A stretch of DNA of 10,456 nucleotides. It comes from UBA5359 sp028699365 [NCBI: bacterium]. GTDB taxonomy: Bacteria > UBP13 > UBA5359. A program made the position numbers and the translations under genes. The stretch spans positions 1 through 10,456 of the forward strand of contig JAQVUQ010000061.1 in NCBI GenBank assembly GCA_028699365.1, read 5' to 3'. The number at the start of each line of letters is the position of its first letter. Within the stretch, counting starts at the first letter, position 1. The notes below the pieces were generated by a model. That model was not told the origin of the DNA, did no database searches, and worked only from the letters and a program-made list of their open reading frames with translations. This document shows positions 1 through 5,702 of this stretch, piece after piece.

Positions 1-1
1 G

Positions 2-430
2 TTGGACAGATACGTTATCACAGATGAGGCAACATTTGTTCACGGCTCCTGGCCCAATCCGGACGCCTACGTTTTTGATGCCGGCGATGCGGCTGCTACG
101 TTGGAGAATCAGCCTACCGGACTATGCTTTGCAGGCCATACGCACAGGCCGGCGTTGTATCTGGATACTGGACACGGCAGGGTTGATAAGTTGCCGGTAG
201 GGATGGATGCAACCTATAAACTGGTGCCGGGGCACAAGTATTTTATCAATCCCGGCAGTGTAGGACAGCCCAGGGACGGCGATCCTGCTGCTTCACTGGT
301 GCTGTACGATGATGAGACGTATATGCTTTCCTTTGTGAGGCAGGCGTACGACGTGCAGTCGGTGCAGGATATGATGCAGGCGTACGCACTGCCTCAGAAG
401 TTGATAGATCGTCTGGCACACGGATTATAA
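2..430 (+). CDS. Metallophosphoesterase, calcineurin-like (3' part only)
   Basis: This is the C-terminal part of a calcineurin-like phosphoesterase of the small YfcE/MJ0936-like group (Metallophos_2), which hydrolyses phosphomono- or diesters with two metal ions in the cytoplasm. About 142 residues are visible. The frame is open to the window edge, so the first codon here (TTG) is not taken as the true start. Visible metal-ligand motifs are the VHGSW histidine near residue 14 and GHTH at residues 45-48, followed by the family-typical FINPGSVGQPRDGD segment near residues 81-95. The N-terminal DxH, GDxVD and GNHD blocks must lie upstream of the window. The stop overlaps the stop of the convergent minus-strand gene within the shared self-complementary TTATAA. 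The true substrate cannot be read from sequence; such proteins are often loosely annotated as phosphodiesterases or diadenosine tetraphosphatase-like enzymes. Confidence 0.9.
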   Translation: MDRYVITDEATFVHGSWPNPDAYVFDAGDAAATLENQPTGLCFAGHTHRPALYLDTGHGRVDKLPVGMDATYKLVPGHKYFINPGSVGQPRDGDPAASLVLYDDETYMLSFVRQAYDVQSVQDMMQAYALPQKLIDRLAHGL

Positions 431-745
431 CTCTATGTGTGCCATACCGGCCAGCGCCAGGTGAAAGTCGATCTGCTCATCCGCACGTATCGGTCCCATA
501 GATGAGAACTGCTCGTTTTCCACCGACACGACGGTCTCCGCTGCCGCTTCCGATCTGACTGCATCATGCATCTTTTCATGCCAGCGTTGCTGCTCGATGA
601 GCTTCTCGCCCAGATGGTTGCAGACGGAGCAGCGAAAACGGACATAGACGACGTTGGGACCGGTGAGTCGCATATAGGCGCCCATTTGGATTACTTCGTC
701 AGCATCGATAGGGTGTCCGCAGATACAGGTTACAGGTATCTTCAT
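425..745 (-). CDS. Zinc-ribbon-like hypothetical protein
   Basis: This is a 106-residue soluble protein that I do not recognise as a named family. The first half has paired cysteines, CxC at residues 7-9 and CxxC at 39-42 with histidines nearby. They could form one zinc ribbon, so the protein may bind a nucleic acid or another protein. The second half is acidic and lacks cysteines. I chose the ATG at 745 because a strong GGGGGAAGG site lies a few bases before it. An in-frame ATG 12 codons upstream, at 781, would overlap the preceding gene and has no such site. The upstream minus-strand gene ends 25 nt before this start, so the two are probably one transcript. The gene runs convergently into the metallophosphoesterase, with a 6-nt stop overlap. 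CpXC-like proteins are a possible comparison, but the spacing does not match closely. The zinc role is inferred from cysteine pattern only. Confidence 0.75.
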   Translation of the reverse strand: MKIPVTCICGHPIDADEVIQMGAYMRLTGPNVVYVRFRCSVCNHLGEKLIEQQRWHEKMHDAVRSEAAAETVVSVENEQFSSMGPIRADEQIDFHLALAGMAHIEL

Positions 746-770
746 ACAGCCTTCCCCCCATTCCAGAGTA

Positions 771-1358
771 TTAACCGTCAACCGGCGTCTTTACTGCATC
801 CATAAAGGCGACTTTACGCAATAAGAGCGCACTGGGCAACGCATTGAACACACCGAAGATCGTCAGCAGGCCGAAAAACGGCAGCAGACTGCTATACATC
901 CAGAGCACGGCGTAAACAACGAAATCACTTCTGACGATACGTATGCTGCCTGCAATAGAGCCTATAATTCCGTATCTCCTGTAAATCATCACAGGAGCAG
1001 CAAACATTAGGCAGGTGGCTATCAATATACCGGGAAGTAAGCCGGCGACGATGGCTGTAATGATCAGGCAGCCGGAAATCGAGGATAAGAGCAGTAGATT
1101 CATTACACCCCTCGGTCCCAGATTGATGACGTGGTAGCGGCTGAACGCCTTGGTGGTAAAGATCAGGGAGAGCGGTCCCAGGAGAGGAAAGAGCATAAAT
1201 CTGGCAGAGCTGAAAGAGAGCAGCAGAGCACCGGCTATGAAGACGATGATCATGATCGTCCAACCGCGATCATGGTCCTGGAGTGCATTGTAGCGTATCA
1301 TCCGTCCTGCCATGATCCTATCCCTCGATTCGTCCGGTTTCGGATAGTAATATCTCAT
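771..1358 (-). CDS. Polytopic membrane protein, unknown function
   Basis: This is a protein of up to 195 residues and strongly hydrophobic. Likely membrane segments lie near residues 33-51, 54-69, 86-106, 107-125 and 147-180 (the last may be two helices), with a basic N-terminal tail. A loop with GIIGSIAGSIRIVRSDF just before the last hydrophobic block recalls the amphipathic R-x-V-R segment of DUF975 or glycerophosphodiesterase-membrane-domain-like proteins, but the resemblance is weak. Two starts are possible. The ATG at 1358 gives the longest form but has only a poor SD. The ATG at 1313 follows a GAGGGATAGG stretch and would give 180 residues without losing any membrane helix. The gene is divergent from smpB across a 91-nt gap and is followed 25 nt later by the zinc-ribbon gene, so the pair is probably co-transcribed. 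No function is proposed. Confidence 0.75.
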   Translation of the reverse strand: MRYYYPKPDESRDRIMAGRMIRYNALQDHDRGWTIMIIVFIAGALLLSFSSARFMLFPLLGPLSLIFTTKAFSRYHVINLGPRGVMNLLLLSSISGCLIITAIVAGLLPGILIATCLMFAAPVMIYRRYGIIGSIAGSIRIVRSDFVVYAVLWMYSSLLPFFGLLTIFGVFNALPSALLLRKVAFMDAVKTPVDG

Positions 1359-1422
1359 GTATACCCACTAACTTAGTACTTCTATACCGGAAACGACATA
1401 TCCTTCATCATAGATAACGTGA

Positions 1423-1428
1423 TATAAT
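1423..1428 (+). promoter_or_regulatory. Candidate -10 element for smpB
   Basis: A perfect TATAAT lies 22 nt before the smpB ATG. No convincing -35 hexamer is seen at 16-18 nt spacing (the nearest sequence is ATCCTT-like), so the call rests on the -10 alone. The transcript leader would be very short, about 15 nt, and would contain the AAAGGAG ribosome site at 1438-1444. Confidence 0.4.
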
Positions 1429-1449
1429 TATGCCTTGAAAGGAGTTGCC

Positions 1450-1905
1450 ATGAAGGTTGTTGCTACAAACAGAAAGGCCTACCACGATTTCTTTATCCTG
1501 GAAGAGCTTGAGGTGGGTATCGTGCTTACCGGGACGGAGATAAAATCCATTCGCGACGGTAAAGTCAATCTGCGGGACAGCTATGCCAGGGTGGAGGATA
1601 ACGAGGTCTTTGTCTATAACATGCACATCAGCCCGTATGAGGCAGGCAACCGCTATAACGTGGATCCGCTGAGACGCAGAAAGCTTTTGCTGCATAAGCA
1701 GGAAATAAAACGGCTTATAGGCAAGACCAAAGAGAAAGGGCTGGCCCTGGTGCCGCTGAAGATATTTATCAGCGACCGTGGTCTGGCCAAGGTTGCCCTG
1801 GGTCTGGCCAAAGGGAAGAAGCTTTATGACAGGCGGGAGACGTTAGCCAAGCGTGATGCCGAGATGGAGATGGCCAGGGCCATGAGGGAACGGCAGAAAG
1901 GTTAA
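1450..1905 (+). CDS. smpB: SsrA-binding protein SmpB
   Basis: SmpB binds the tRNA-like domain of tmRNA and delivers it with EF-Tu to stalled ribosomes for trans-translation and tagging of the nascent chain. The 151-residue length is typical of the family. The N-terminal [28 protein letters not shown] block, the [11 protein letters not shown] segment, the central [24 protein letters not shown] block and the basic C-terminal tail ([18 protein letters not shown] near residues 122-139) are all present. That tail enters the mRNA channel on stalled ribosomes. The ATG at 1450 is chosen over an in-frame TTG at 1435 because AAAGGAG at 1438-1444 sits at correct spacing before the ATG. The tmRNA gene ssrA, sometimes adjacent, is not visible in this window, and neither is rnr. 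The gene appears intact with no oddities. Confidence 0.98.
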   Translation: MKVVATNRKAYHDFFILEELEVGIVLTGTEIKSIRDGKVNLRDSYARVEDNEVFVYNMHISPYEAGNRYNVDPLRRRKLLLHKQEIKRLIGKTKEKGLALVPLKIFISDRGLAKVALGLAKGKKLYDRRETLAKRDAEMEMARAMRERQKG

Positions 1906-1980
1906 GGTTTGCCGGCAGAGCCGAAGAGCGAATATGGTTTAAAGCGCGCGTAGCATGGGTAAAATGAAATCCGAAAGGAG

Positions 1981-2154
1981 ATGTGGAGCGACTTGAGGAT
2001 AGACTTTTTACCCTTGTTTTTTTTGGTTCTTGGTATAACCGTTCTGACATTTCCGGACATCTTTTCATATCTGATAGGATTAGGGATGATAGCCTGGGGC
2101 ATAAAGGGTATACTTACTGCTAAACGGGTTTACAGAGAAAGGAGGGAGAGTTGA
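1981..2154 (+). CDS. Small membrane protein, DUF3096-like
   Basis: This 57-residue ORF is too short for usual ORF cut-offs. After a short N-terminal stretch (MWSDLRIDF) it has two hydrophobic segments, about residues 10-23 and 28-46, joined at a FPDIF turn, then a basic tail ending KRVYRERRES. The pattern of a hydrophobic stretch, a proline-containing turn and an IGLGMIAWGIKGIL helix resembles the short DUF3096-type membrane proteins, though I assign this by pattern only. Support for coding is structural. Its TGA overlaps the ATG of the BON-domain gene by one base (TGATG), so translation is probably coupled, and the AAAGGAGGG ribosome site of the next gene lies inside its 3' end. The start is uncertain: the ATG at 1981 abuts AAAGGAG directly, whereas the TTG at 1993 would have GGAG four bases upstream and give 53 residues. 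Confidence 0.65.
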   Translation: MWSDLRIDFLPLFFLVLGITVLTFPDIFSYLIGLGMIAWGIKGILTAKRVYRERRES

Positions 2155-2369
2155 TGAGCTTGGATGATCTGGGCATAAATGCTAAAGTAAAGTCCAAATT
2201 AGCCGCCGATGACCAGGTAAACGCATTTGACATCAACGTCGATACGGAGGATGGCATCGTCTACCTGCGGGGCATAGTGGACACTCTGGACAGCAGGGAT
2301 AGAGCAGCCGAACTGGCATGGGACGTAGATGGAGTTGAGGACGTAGTCAATGAGGTCATCGTCAAGTAA
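2154..2369 (+). CDS. BON-domain protein
   Basis: This 71-residue protein consists almost entirely of one BON domain, the roughly 60-residue alpha/beta fold found in OsmY and related proteins and thought to bind phospholipid membranes or other surface ligands. The domain is seen from residue 8 on: a helix with NAKVKSKLAAD, the strand FDINVDTEDGIVYLRGIVDT, the central glycine of YLRG, a helix with SRDRAAELAWDVDGV and a final strand VEDVVNEVIVK. No signal peptide is present, so this copy should stay in the cytoplasm unless the neighbouring small membrane protein recruits it. The ATG at 2154 is preferred over the in-frame TTG at 2151 because it overlaps the upstream TGA by one base and follows AAAGGAGG at 2138-2145. 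The tight coupling suggests a two-protein envelope module, which is inference. Confidence 0.88.
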   Translation: MSLDDLGINAKVKSKLAADDQVNAFDINVDTEDGIVYLRGIVDTLDSRDRAAELAWDVDGVEDVVNEVIVK

Positions 2370-2404
2370 GAGGATGATCTAAAGATACGGGCTATATCGT
2401 TTTG

Positions 2405-2454
2405 GGGGTCAGGTCTACACTCTTGACAATTGTCAAGAGTGTAGACCTGACCCC
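2405..2454. repeat. Perfect 50-bp palindrome (REP/RAYT-type candidate)
   Basis: The two 25-bp arms are exact reverse complements with no spacer, and the centre is CAATTG at 2427-2432. The outer ends read GGGGTCAGGTCTACAC and its complement. Palindromes with GGGGTCAGGTCT ends are, to my knowledge, dispersed in several bacterial genomes that carry REP-associated tyrosine transposases (RAYT, Y1 family); no such transposase is present here. Transcribed in either direction it would form a very stable stem. The sequence on its right is TTCGTTTTC, so it may also terminate transcription after the BON gene. It lies 35 nt after that gene's stop and just upstream of the next promoter. Confidence 0.85.
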
Positions 2455-2463
2455 TTCGTTTTC

Positions 2464-2492
2464 TTTACATTCGCTTGCTCATGATATAAAAT
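2464..2492 (+). promoter_or_regulatory. Candidate sigma-70 promoter for the AI-2E family gene
   Basis: TTTACA at 2464-2469 and TAAAAT at 2487-2492 are separated by 17 nt, with a predicted start near 2499. An alternative -10, TATAAA at 2485-2490, would give 15 nt spacing. The promoter lies right after the 50-bp palindrome, so the downstream gene probably has its own transcript. The ribosome site AAGGGG at 2511-2516 follows. Confidence 0.5.
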
Positions 2493-2524
2493 TAGCAGTA
2501 TTATTCAAGTAAGGGGTAACAGTA

Positions 2525-3607
2525 TTGGAACGGGTGGAAGTAACCAACTGGAGTAGAGCTGCAGTAGTCTTTTTTTCTGTACTGCTGGGAATCTGGATTA
2601 TCTATTCGTTGAATAACATCTTGCTTCTGATTGCTCTGGCGGCTCTGATGTCTTACATATTCAGTCCGCTGGTCAATCTTCTTGTCAGATGGGGAAGCCC
2701 CAGGCTGGTAGCTCTGCTTATATCGTATCTGGTTGGGCTTTTGATCATATCACTGCTGATCTTTCTGATAATACCGCCTCTAGCCAAACAGTTCGTTAGT
2801 TTTACCGCCAATCTGCCGACCTATCTTAACGGCTTGCAGCGTCTTTACCTGGATATGCTGCAGCGGCTTAACATTGAACCGCGCCAGTTCCTATCGTCTT
2901 CACAGATAGTAACCAGGTTGACAGGCATACTCAGTAATCTTATGCAACAGGCGCTGGCTGGTGTCCTGGGCATAGCAGGGTTGGTTATAATACCTATCCT
3001 GTCGTTCTTTATGCTGCTCAGCGGGCCGGCCATGTGGAACGCTTTTACCTATATCCTGCCGGAGAAGCAGAAGGATGAGATTATTGATCTGGCCGTTACA
3101 ACCAACAACCTGCTTGGTAATTATATAGTAGGGCATCTGCTCCTGATCACCAGTATAGGCTTTCTTACCAGCATAGGGCTGTTGATAATGGGCGTACCGT
3201 TTGCACTGGTTCTGGGATTGATAGCTGCCGTGCTGGAGGTAGTGCCTAATCTTGGTCCCATCATTGCGGCTGTTCCCGCTATCCTGCTGGCTTTCAGCAG
3301 TAAGGGGTGGGCTTTCGCTCTGGGTGTGGCCGGCTTCTATGTCTTTGTTCAAATTATTGAGAGCTACGTGCTGGCGCCTACAATCCTGGGAAGATCGGTG
3401 GGGCTGGATCCTCTCACGATAATCCTGGCGGTTATGGTGGGCGGTCATTACGCAGGCATTCTTGGTGTGCTTGTGGCTATACCGGCATCGGCTGTGCTGA
3501 AGCCGATAATCATCCATTACGTCAGGAAATACAAAGACGGACACACTTCTACCGGCAACAAACCGAACCAAACACCGGACTCCGAAACATTGAATGCAGA
3601 ACAGTAA
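2525..3607 (+). CDS. AI-2E family (PerM/UPF0118) membrane transporter
   Basis: This is a 360-residue inner-membrane protein of the AI-2E transporter family. Members have been implicated in autoinducer-2 export or Na+(Li+)/H+ antiport, but most substrates are unknown. Hydrophobic segments lie near residues 12-30, 32-50, 61-84, 143-166, 203-222, 226-256, 261-284 and 297-331. A hydrophilic region of about 55 residues (86-142) after the third helix matches the family. The signature EVVPNLGPIIAAVPA is at 238-252, and the conserved DPLTIILAVMVGGHYAGILGV block is at 295-315. The C-terminal tail is polar and dispensable-looking. The start is TTG at 2525, eight bases after AAGGGG; an in-frame GTG at 2534 is less well placed. 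Length and motif order are normal. There is no quorum-sensing gene nearby, so the AI-2 role is not supported by context. Confidence 0.92.
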   Translation: MERVEVTNWSRAAVVFFSVLLGIWIIYSLNNILLLIALAALMSYIFSPLVNLLVRWGSPRLVALLISYLVGLLIISLLIFLIIPPLAKQFVSFTANLPTYLNGLQRLYLDMLQRLNIEPRQFLSSSQIVTRLTGILSNLMQQALAGVLGIAGLVIIPILSFFMLLSGPAMWNAFTYILPEKQKDEIIDLAVTTNNLLGNYIVGHLLLITSIGFLTSIGLLIMGVPFALVLGLIAAVLEVVPNLGPIIAAVPAILLAFSSKGWAFALGVAGFYVFVQIIESYVLAPTILGRSVGLDPLTIILAVMVGGHYAGILGVLVAIPASAVLKPIIIHYVRKYKDGHTSTGNKPNQTPDSETLNAEQ

Positions 3608-3658
3608 ATCTGTTAACTTGCAATCTCGTTTAGCTTTTGCCGTAACAGGGTAATTAAA

Positions 3659-3679
3659 CTCCAGACTTTTCTGGAGGTG
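3659..3679 (+). promoter_or_regulatory. Hairpin covering the ribosome binding site
   Basis: CTCCAGA at 3659-3665 and TCTGGAG at 3670-3676 are perfect complements with a CTTT loop. The 3' arm contains the GGAG of the SD GGAGGTGATC that serves the TTG start at 3686. In the folded mRNA the SD core would be paired, so translation could depend on temperature, a ligand, a small RNA or coupling to the upstream gene. The stem is visible in the sequence; its regulatory role is inferred. Confidence 0.5.
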
Positions 3680-3685
3680 ATCCGT

Positions 3686-4084
3686 TTGAAAAAAGTTGTC
3701 GCTCTGTTGTTTACAGCAGTACTTTGCTTTACCGTTTTGTCCAAATGCAGTGAAGCCGCGCCGACCGAGATCGGGTTGAAAGATCTGATAATCATGCGTT
3801 ACAGAGTTCCCGCTTCAGGGCTGACGCCTTTGCAGAGGGCTGCGGAAACCAGGCGCCGAATGGTCAGGGCTATCGACGGAGCGCCGCTGCGATCAAGCAG
3901 CGTCACTATGTCCATGAGAAGCGGTATGCCGGTCATAGTGGCCAACGGGGTAGTGCTGGCTACGGTAACCCCGGCTGATGCCAGGGCCAATGCCACCACG
4001 CAGATGGATGTGGCCAGGGTCTGGCTCCGAAATTTCCAGATGAGGCTGCCGGGATACCAGGCATGGGCCAGATACAACAGGTGA
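3686..4084 (+). CDS. Small exported protein resembling an MscS N-terminal periplasmic domain
   Basis: This is a 132-residue protein with a clear N-terminal export signal: KK, then a hydrophobic core (VVALLFTAVLCFTVLS), then a probable signal peptidase I site after SEA near residue 25. The LSKC sequence is not a good lipobox, so a lipoprotein is less likely. The mature part, a RAAETRRRMVRAI helix followed by a VTMSMRSGMPVIVANGVVLATVTPADAR strand region and a final amphipathic helix, recalls the extracytoplasmic domain found before the channel in some MscS-type mechanosensitive channels. Here it stands alone with no channel part. I chose TTG at 3686 because GGAGGTGATC sits at ideal distance; the in-frame GTG at 3677 lies inside that site. 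The gene starts 78 nt after the transporter stop and may share its transcript. The function is unknown and the domain match is from memory of pattern. Confidence 0.7.
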   Translation: MKKVVALLFTAVLCFTVLSKCSEAAPTEIGLKDLIIMRYRVPASGLTPLQRAAETRRRMVRAIDGAPLRSSSVTMSMRSGMPVIVANGVVLATVTPADARANATTQMDVARVWLRNFQMRLPGYQAWARYNR

Positions 4085-4101
4085 TAAATAGATATACTCG
4101 T

Positions 4102-4235
4102 CTGAAGGCTGAAGGCTGAAGGCGAAGAGGAACGACGTAGGGCTAACGATTGAAGGCTGAAGGTTAGTAGTCATAATGTGTGAATACACTATATGACACA
4201 TTTACCTTCAGCCTTCAGTCTATGTACCTTCAGCC
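4102..4235. repeat. CTGAAGG heptamer cluster forming a long hairpin
   Basis: Three tandem CTGAAGG units occupy 4102-4122. Two further units (first base varied) lie at 4150-4163, and inverted copies are at 4205-4218 and 4227-4235. The segment 4151-4164 is an exact reverse complement of 4204-4217 (14 bp), and inside it AATGTGT at 4175-4181 pairs with ACACATT at 4196-4202. The cluster fills most of the 187-nt gap between two convergent genes. It may act as a two-way terminator although no T-run follows, or it may be a dispersed short tandem repeat. I see no coding potential in the gap. Confidence 0.75.
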
Positions 4236-4271
4236 TGTCTGCCTGAGAGCAGTTGCTGTATTATGTTGTCT

Positions 4272-5372
4272 TTAGAATACGACTCGTTCTGTTTCCTTAT
4301 CGAAGAGATGTATCTTGGCGGCATCGAAGTATACACTAGCAACAGTGCCCATCTCCGCACGAGTCTCCGCATCTACTGAGGCGGTCAGGTTGACGCCGCC
4401 GATGCTCAGGTAGAGGAATACATGGGAGCCCATGGGCTCTTTGACTTCGACGTTGGCCTTGATGGGATAGTTGTTGAGCGGCGATTGCAGAACGCTTTCG
4501 TCGTAAATATCTTCAGGCCTGATACCCAGAATTGCTTCCTGCGCCAGATAGCCGCGGGCCAGATCAGCAAAGTTATCGGGAATGCCGACGGTGAAGCCAT
4601 TGCCTTCAAATACTATGTCGCCGTTTCTGGAGACTACCTTTCCGTTGAGGAAGTTCATGGCCGGACTGCCGATAAAGCCGCCGACAAAGACGTTGTTGGG
4701 ACTGTTGTACAGCTCCAGGGGTGTGGCCACCTGCTGAACGATGCCGTCTCGCATAATGACGATCCTGTCGCCCATGCTCATGGCTTCCGTCTGATCATGG
4801 GTGACGTAGATGGTGGTTATGCCCAAGGTGCGGTGGAGCTTTATCAACTCGGCTCTTGTCTGGACTCTGAGCTTGGCATCCAGGTTGCTGAGAGGCTCAT
4901 CCATGAGGAAGACCTTGGGCTCACGGACGATGGCCCGTCCCAGAGCGACGCGCTGTCGTTGCCCGCCGGAGAGCTCCTTGGGCTTGCGGTTCAGCAGGTG
5001 CTGTATTCCAAGTATCTCGGCTGCGTTGTAAACCTTCTGCTTGATATCCGCTTTGTTGTATTTCCTGAGCTTCAGGCCGAAGGCCATGTTGTCATATACA
5101 CTCATATGTGGATAGAGGGCGTAATTTTGGAAGACCATGGCGATGTCCCTGTCCTTGGGCGGTATGTGGTTCACCAGAGTATCGCCGATAACTATCTCTC
5201 CTCCGGTGATCTCTTCCAGCCCGGCGATCATTCTGAGGCAGGTGGTTTTGCCGCAGCCCGAGGGACCTACCAGAACGAGGAATTCCTTATCATTAATTTC
5301 CAGATTTACGTCGGATACCGCTGTCACGTTGCCGAAGCTTTTGGTGACATTCTTCAAGATAACCTGTGACAT
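4272..5372 (-). CDS. Sugar ABC transporter ATP-binding protein, MalK/UgpC/MsmK type
   Basis: This is a 366-residue ATPase that powers carbohydrate-uptake ABC importers (CUT1 group: maltose/maltodextrin, glycerol-3-phosphate, raffinose and similar). It sits on the cytoplasmic face as a dimer with permease subunits. All catalytic motifs are present: Walker A GPSGCGKT at 36-43, Q-loop glutamine 82, signature LSGGQ at 134-138, Walker B VFLMDEP at 154-160, D-loop SNLDAKLR and switch histidine 192. A C-terminal TOBE/OB regulatory region follows from about residue 235 and includes the GFIGSPAMNFL segment typical of the family. The start is the ATG at 5372, preceded by GGGGAGG; an upstream in-frame ATG at 5441 lacks support. 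No permease or substrate-binding genes are adjacent, so it may serve several importers elsewhere, as MsiK and MsmK do. The specific substrate is not determinable. Confidence 0.96.
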   Translation of the reverse strand: MSQVILKNVTKSFGNVTAVSDVNLEINDKEFLVLVGPSGCGKTTCLRMIAGLEEITGGEIVIGDTLVNHIPPKDRDIAMVFQNYALYPHMSVYDNMAFGLKLRKYNKADIKQKVYNAAEILGIQHLLNRKPKELSGGQRQRVALGRAIVREPKVFLMDEPLSNLDAKLRVQTRAELIKLHRTLGITTIYVTHDQTEAMSMGDRIVIMRDGIVQQVATPLELYNSPNNVFVGGFIGSPAMNFLNGKVVSRNGDIVFEGNGFTVGIPDNFADLARGYLAQEAILGIRPEDIYDESVLQSPLNNYPIKANVEVKEPMGSHVFLYLSIGGVNLTASVDAETRAEMGTVASVYFDAAKIHLFDKETERVVF

Positions 5373-5452
5373 TAAAAAGCCTCCCCAAAGTTGTTTGTGC
5401 CCGTACAGAATCAATGCACACTCTATGTACAATATGCCCACTATTTTAACAT

Positions 5453-5480
5453 ATTATAGTTCTACGTAAAAGCGGCAAAA
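5453..5480 (-). promoter_or_regulatory. Candidate promoter of the ABC ATPase gene
   Basis: On the minus strand a perfect TATAAT (5458-5453) has a weak TTTTGC-like -35 (5480-5475) at 16 nt. A second -10-like TAAAAT lies at 5448-5443. Either gives a leader of roughly 65-75 nt before the ATG at 5372. The -35 match is poor, so the call rests on the -10. Confidence 0.4.
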
Positions 5481-5554
5481 TCCTCCTTAAAGCTATTTTA
5501 CAGCATTTTTGTCGCTATCACCCTGGGTTCGGCCCTGCAAGCGCCTGAAAGATG

Positions 5555-5582
5555 TTTAATAAATCGTAGTCACGGGTATATT
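5555..5582 (+). promoter_or_regulatory. Weak candidate promoter of the phosphohexomutase operon
   Basis: TTTAAT at 5555-5560 and TATATT at 5577-5582 have 16 nt spacing. An alternative, TTGTAT at 5628-5633 with TAAATT at 5649-5654 (15 nt), would start transcription downstream of the first leader stem segment. A small direct repeat, CCATAAG at 5603-5609 and 5612-5618, lies between them. Neither promoter is strong. The rest of the intergenic stretch from 5481 to 5643 shows no gene or RNA that I can recognise. Confidence 0.25.
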
Positions 5583-5643
5583 TCGGGTGTGCTAAAAAAT
5601 AGCCATAAGCACCATAAGAACAAAGAATTGTATTCCAGGTGTA

Positions 5644-5702
5644 AGGAGTAAATTCTCCAGACAGTAACACAAATATCACCGGTTTACTCCTAAGGAGGTA
5701 AA
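5644..5702 (+). promoter_or_regulatory. Leader with two mutually exclusive hairpins over the SD
   Basis: Segment 1, AGGAGTAAA (5644-5652), is an exact complement of segment 2, TTTACTCCT (5683-5691), with a 30-nt loop. Segment 2 can instead pair with segment 3, GGAGGTAAA (5694-5702), across a three-base TAA loop with one bulged G. Segment 3 contains the SD (AAGGAGG) of the gene starting at 5703. Pairing 1:2 would expose the SD and pairing 2:3 would hide it. This is the logic of a translational switch. The pairings are visible; regulation, and whether the transcript starts upstream of segment 1, are inferred. Confidence 0.4.

Noticed and set aside
2405-2454. Ordinary intrinsic terminator as the only explanation
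   Set aside because: A 50-bp exact palindrome without a loop is far longer than needed, and the T-tract after it is interrupted (TTCGTTTTC). A repeat element explains it better, though it may terminate as well.
2900-3571. 223-codon open frame on the minus strand
   Set aside because: It is antisense to the AI-2E family transporter and composed of polar shadow sequence with many Gln, His and Arg residues.
4102-4235. CRISPR array
   Set aside because: The repeat unit is only 7 bp, copies are tandem or inverted, and there are no spacers of regular length.
4422-5369. 315-codon open frame on the plus strand
   Set aside because: It lies wholly antisense to the ABC ATPase, has no ribosome site and shows no recognisable domain. 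It is a shadow of the real gene's codon use.
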